From assembly GCA_903821255.1 (NCBI GenBank), contig CAIJKT010000973.1, positions 1 to 14,938 on the forward strand: 14,938 bases of DNA, written 5' to 3'. The DNA is from an uncultured Lentisphaeria bacterium (GTDB lineage Bacteria; Verrucomicrobiota; Lentisphaeria; Victivallales; Victivallaceae). Positions 14,465-14,938 of this stretch are shown here, one piece after another (within the stretch, counting starts at the first letter, position 1; the number at the start of each line of letters is the position of its first letter). The translations under genes and the position numbers were made by a program. The notes under the pieces were generated by a model, which did not search any database, was not told the DNA's origin, and was given only the letters and a program-made list of their open reading frames with translations.

Positions 14465-14544
14465 ACAGCCTTCACCATTGAACACCAGTTTTGCCTGTGC
14501 GGCCGGCATGACATAACGGACGCCAGTCCGATTTTGGACACCCG

Positions 14545-14714
14545 ACTCCGAGTAATTGGAGAGTCGTTGAGCACAATGCTTTTCAATTTTACCCCCATTT
14601 GGGACAACACCGTCCGAGAGACGGACGGCACTACAACAAATCCACATTCCGGAGACATTAGAGTGTCGTTGAGCATATACCATATCAACATTCCGGACAC
14701 CCGGATAGCACAAC
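14545..14714 (+). repeat. Two diverged copies of the downstream repeat family
   Basis: Copies begin at 14545 (ACTCCGAG) and 14646 (ATTCCGGAG), spaced 101 and 69 bp from the next unit. Each keeps an AGTCGTTGAGCA or GTGTCGTTGAGCA block about 17-20 bp downstream. A recurrent GGACA block (TTGGACACCCG at 14535, TGGGACAACACCG at 14600, CCGGACACCCG at 14693) lies between copies. The stretch 14465-14544 before the first copy holds no other feature I can recognise. Confidence 0.65.
14610..14628. repeat. Short inverted repeat within the repeat region
   Basis: CCGTCC (14610-14615) and GGACGG (14623-14628) form a perfect 6-bp stem around a 7-nt loop. It sits between the two diverged repeat copies and has no T tract, so it is not an obvious terminator for cinA. 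Confidence 0.6.
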
Positions 14715-14917
14715 ACTCCGAGACTTTGGATAGGCGTTGAGCATAATGTTTTACAGTTTTCATAACCACTCCGAGACTTTGGATAGGCGTTGAGCATAAT
14801 GTTTTACAGTTTTCATAACCACTCCGAGACTTTGGATAGTCGTTGAGCATAATGTTTTACAGTTTTCATAACCACTCCGAGACTTTGGATAGGCGTTGAG
14901 CATAACGGTTTCATAAC
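14715..14917 (+). repeat. 53-bp tandem repeat array, about 3.8 units
   Basis: Units start at 14715, 14768, 14821 and 14874, each opening with ACTCCGAGACTTTGGATAG followed by CGTTGAGCATAATG and TTTTACAGTTTTCATAACC. The first three are identical except for G to T at 14840. The fourth matches until GCATAA and then loses several bases before TTTCATAAC, after which the sequence is unique. There are no variable spacers. On the - strand every unit contains GGAG, five bases, then ATG, which produces short overlapping frames that shift because 53 is not a multiple of three; these look spurious. Confidence 0.92.
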
Positions 14918-14938
14918 TTTTCTCGCTTTCAACTTTTC

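Noticed and set aside
14032..14850. Long - strand open frame (272 codons) across the repeat array and the cinA 3' end
   Set aside because: It is made from frame-shifting 53-bp repeats and then runs antisense through the conserved PncC domain of cinA; no recognisable protein.
14545..14917. Possible integron attC sites, because GTTGAGC fits GTTRRRY
   Set aside because: No matching RYYYAAC partner and inner arms were found, units are too close to hold cassettes, and no integrase is visible.
14715..14938. Possible CRISPR array
   Set aside because: The whole 53-bp period is repeated with no variable spacers, and no cas gene is present.

Overview
The window reads as a stretch of bacterial chromosome carrying mostly housekeeping genes, with one compositionally distinct insert-like segment and a repeat array at the right end. 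The organism is probably a member of the PVC superphylum, perhaps Lentisphaerota (Victivallales-like) or a relative. This rests on two unnamed proteins whose tail motifs I associate with Planctomycetes, Verrucomicrobia and Lentisphaerae (a KYGYDPVKA tail; a long membrane protein ending in a pseudopilin-like HGVFPDTLGQLAPE segment), and on a small secreted GLVNV-repeat protein. It is an inference; no rRNA or other phylogenetic marker is present.

Left part, + strand (1-6112). The 3' end of a FabB-type ketoacyl-ACP synthase is followed closely by lipoyl synthase (lipA), a sensible pairing because lipoate is built from fatty-acid-synthesis octanoyl-ACP. Next come an orphan membrane-anchored GAF histidine kinase, a strong hairpin region, a self-contained MsbA-like ABC exporter (TTG start, perfect -10 box), and a two-gene unit: a secreted GLVNV-repeat protein plus a CYTH (triphosphate tunnel) protein.

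Middle part, - strand (6113-8640). A visibly AT-richer pair of genes: an ORF6N-domain protein with a PLD-like C-terminus, translationally coupled by an ATGA overlap to a two-TM membrane protein. The ORF6N gene has a 25-bp palindrome just upstream of its start and a second palindrome with nearly the same core inside its coding sequence. This is the most unusual part of the window.

Right part. uxaC (glucuronate isomerase, - strand) has a good Rho-independent terminator and a promoter whose start region is covered by a LacI-type operator-like palindrome. A short secreted protein (+) converges on an aroA-alr operon (-), which links aromatic amino-acid synthesis and peptidoglycan precursor supply. 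cinA (+) is divergent from aroA. After cinA, about 470 bp lack genes and hold a 53-bp tandem repeat preceded by diverged copies of the same unit.

No tRNA, rRNA, CRISPR array, transposase or riboswitch was recognised.
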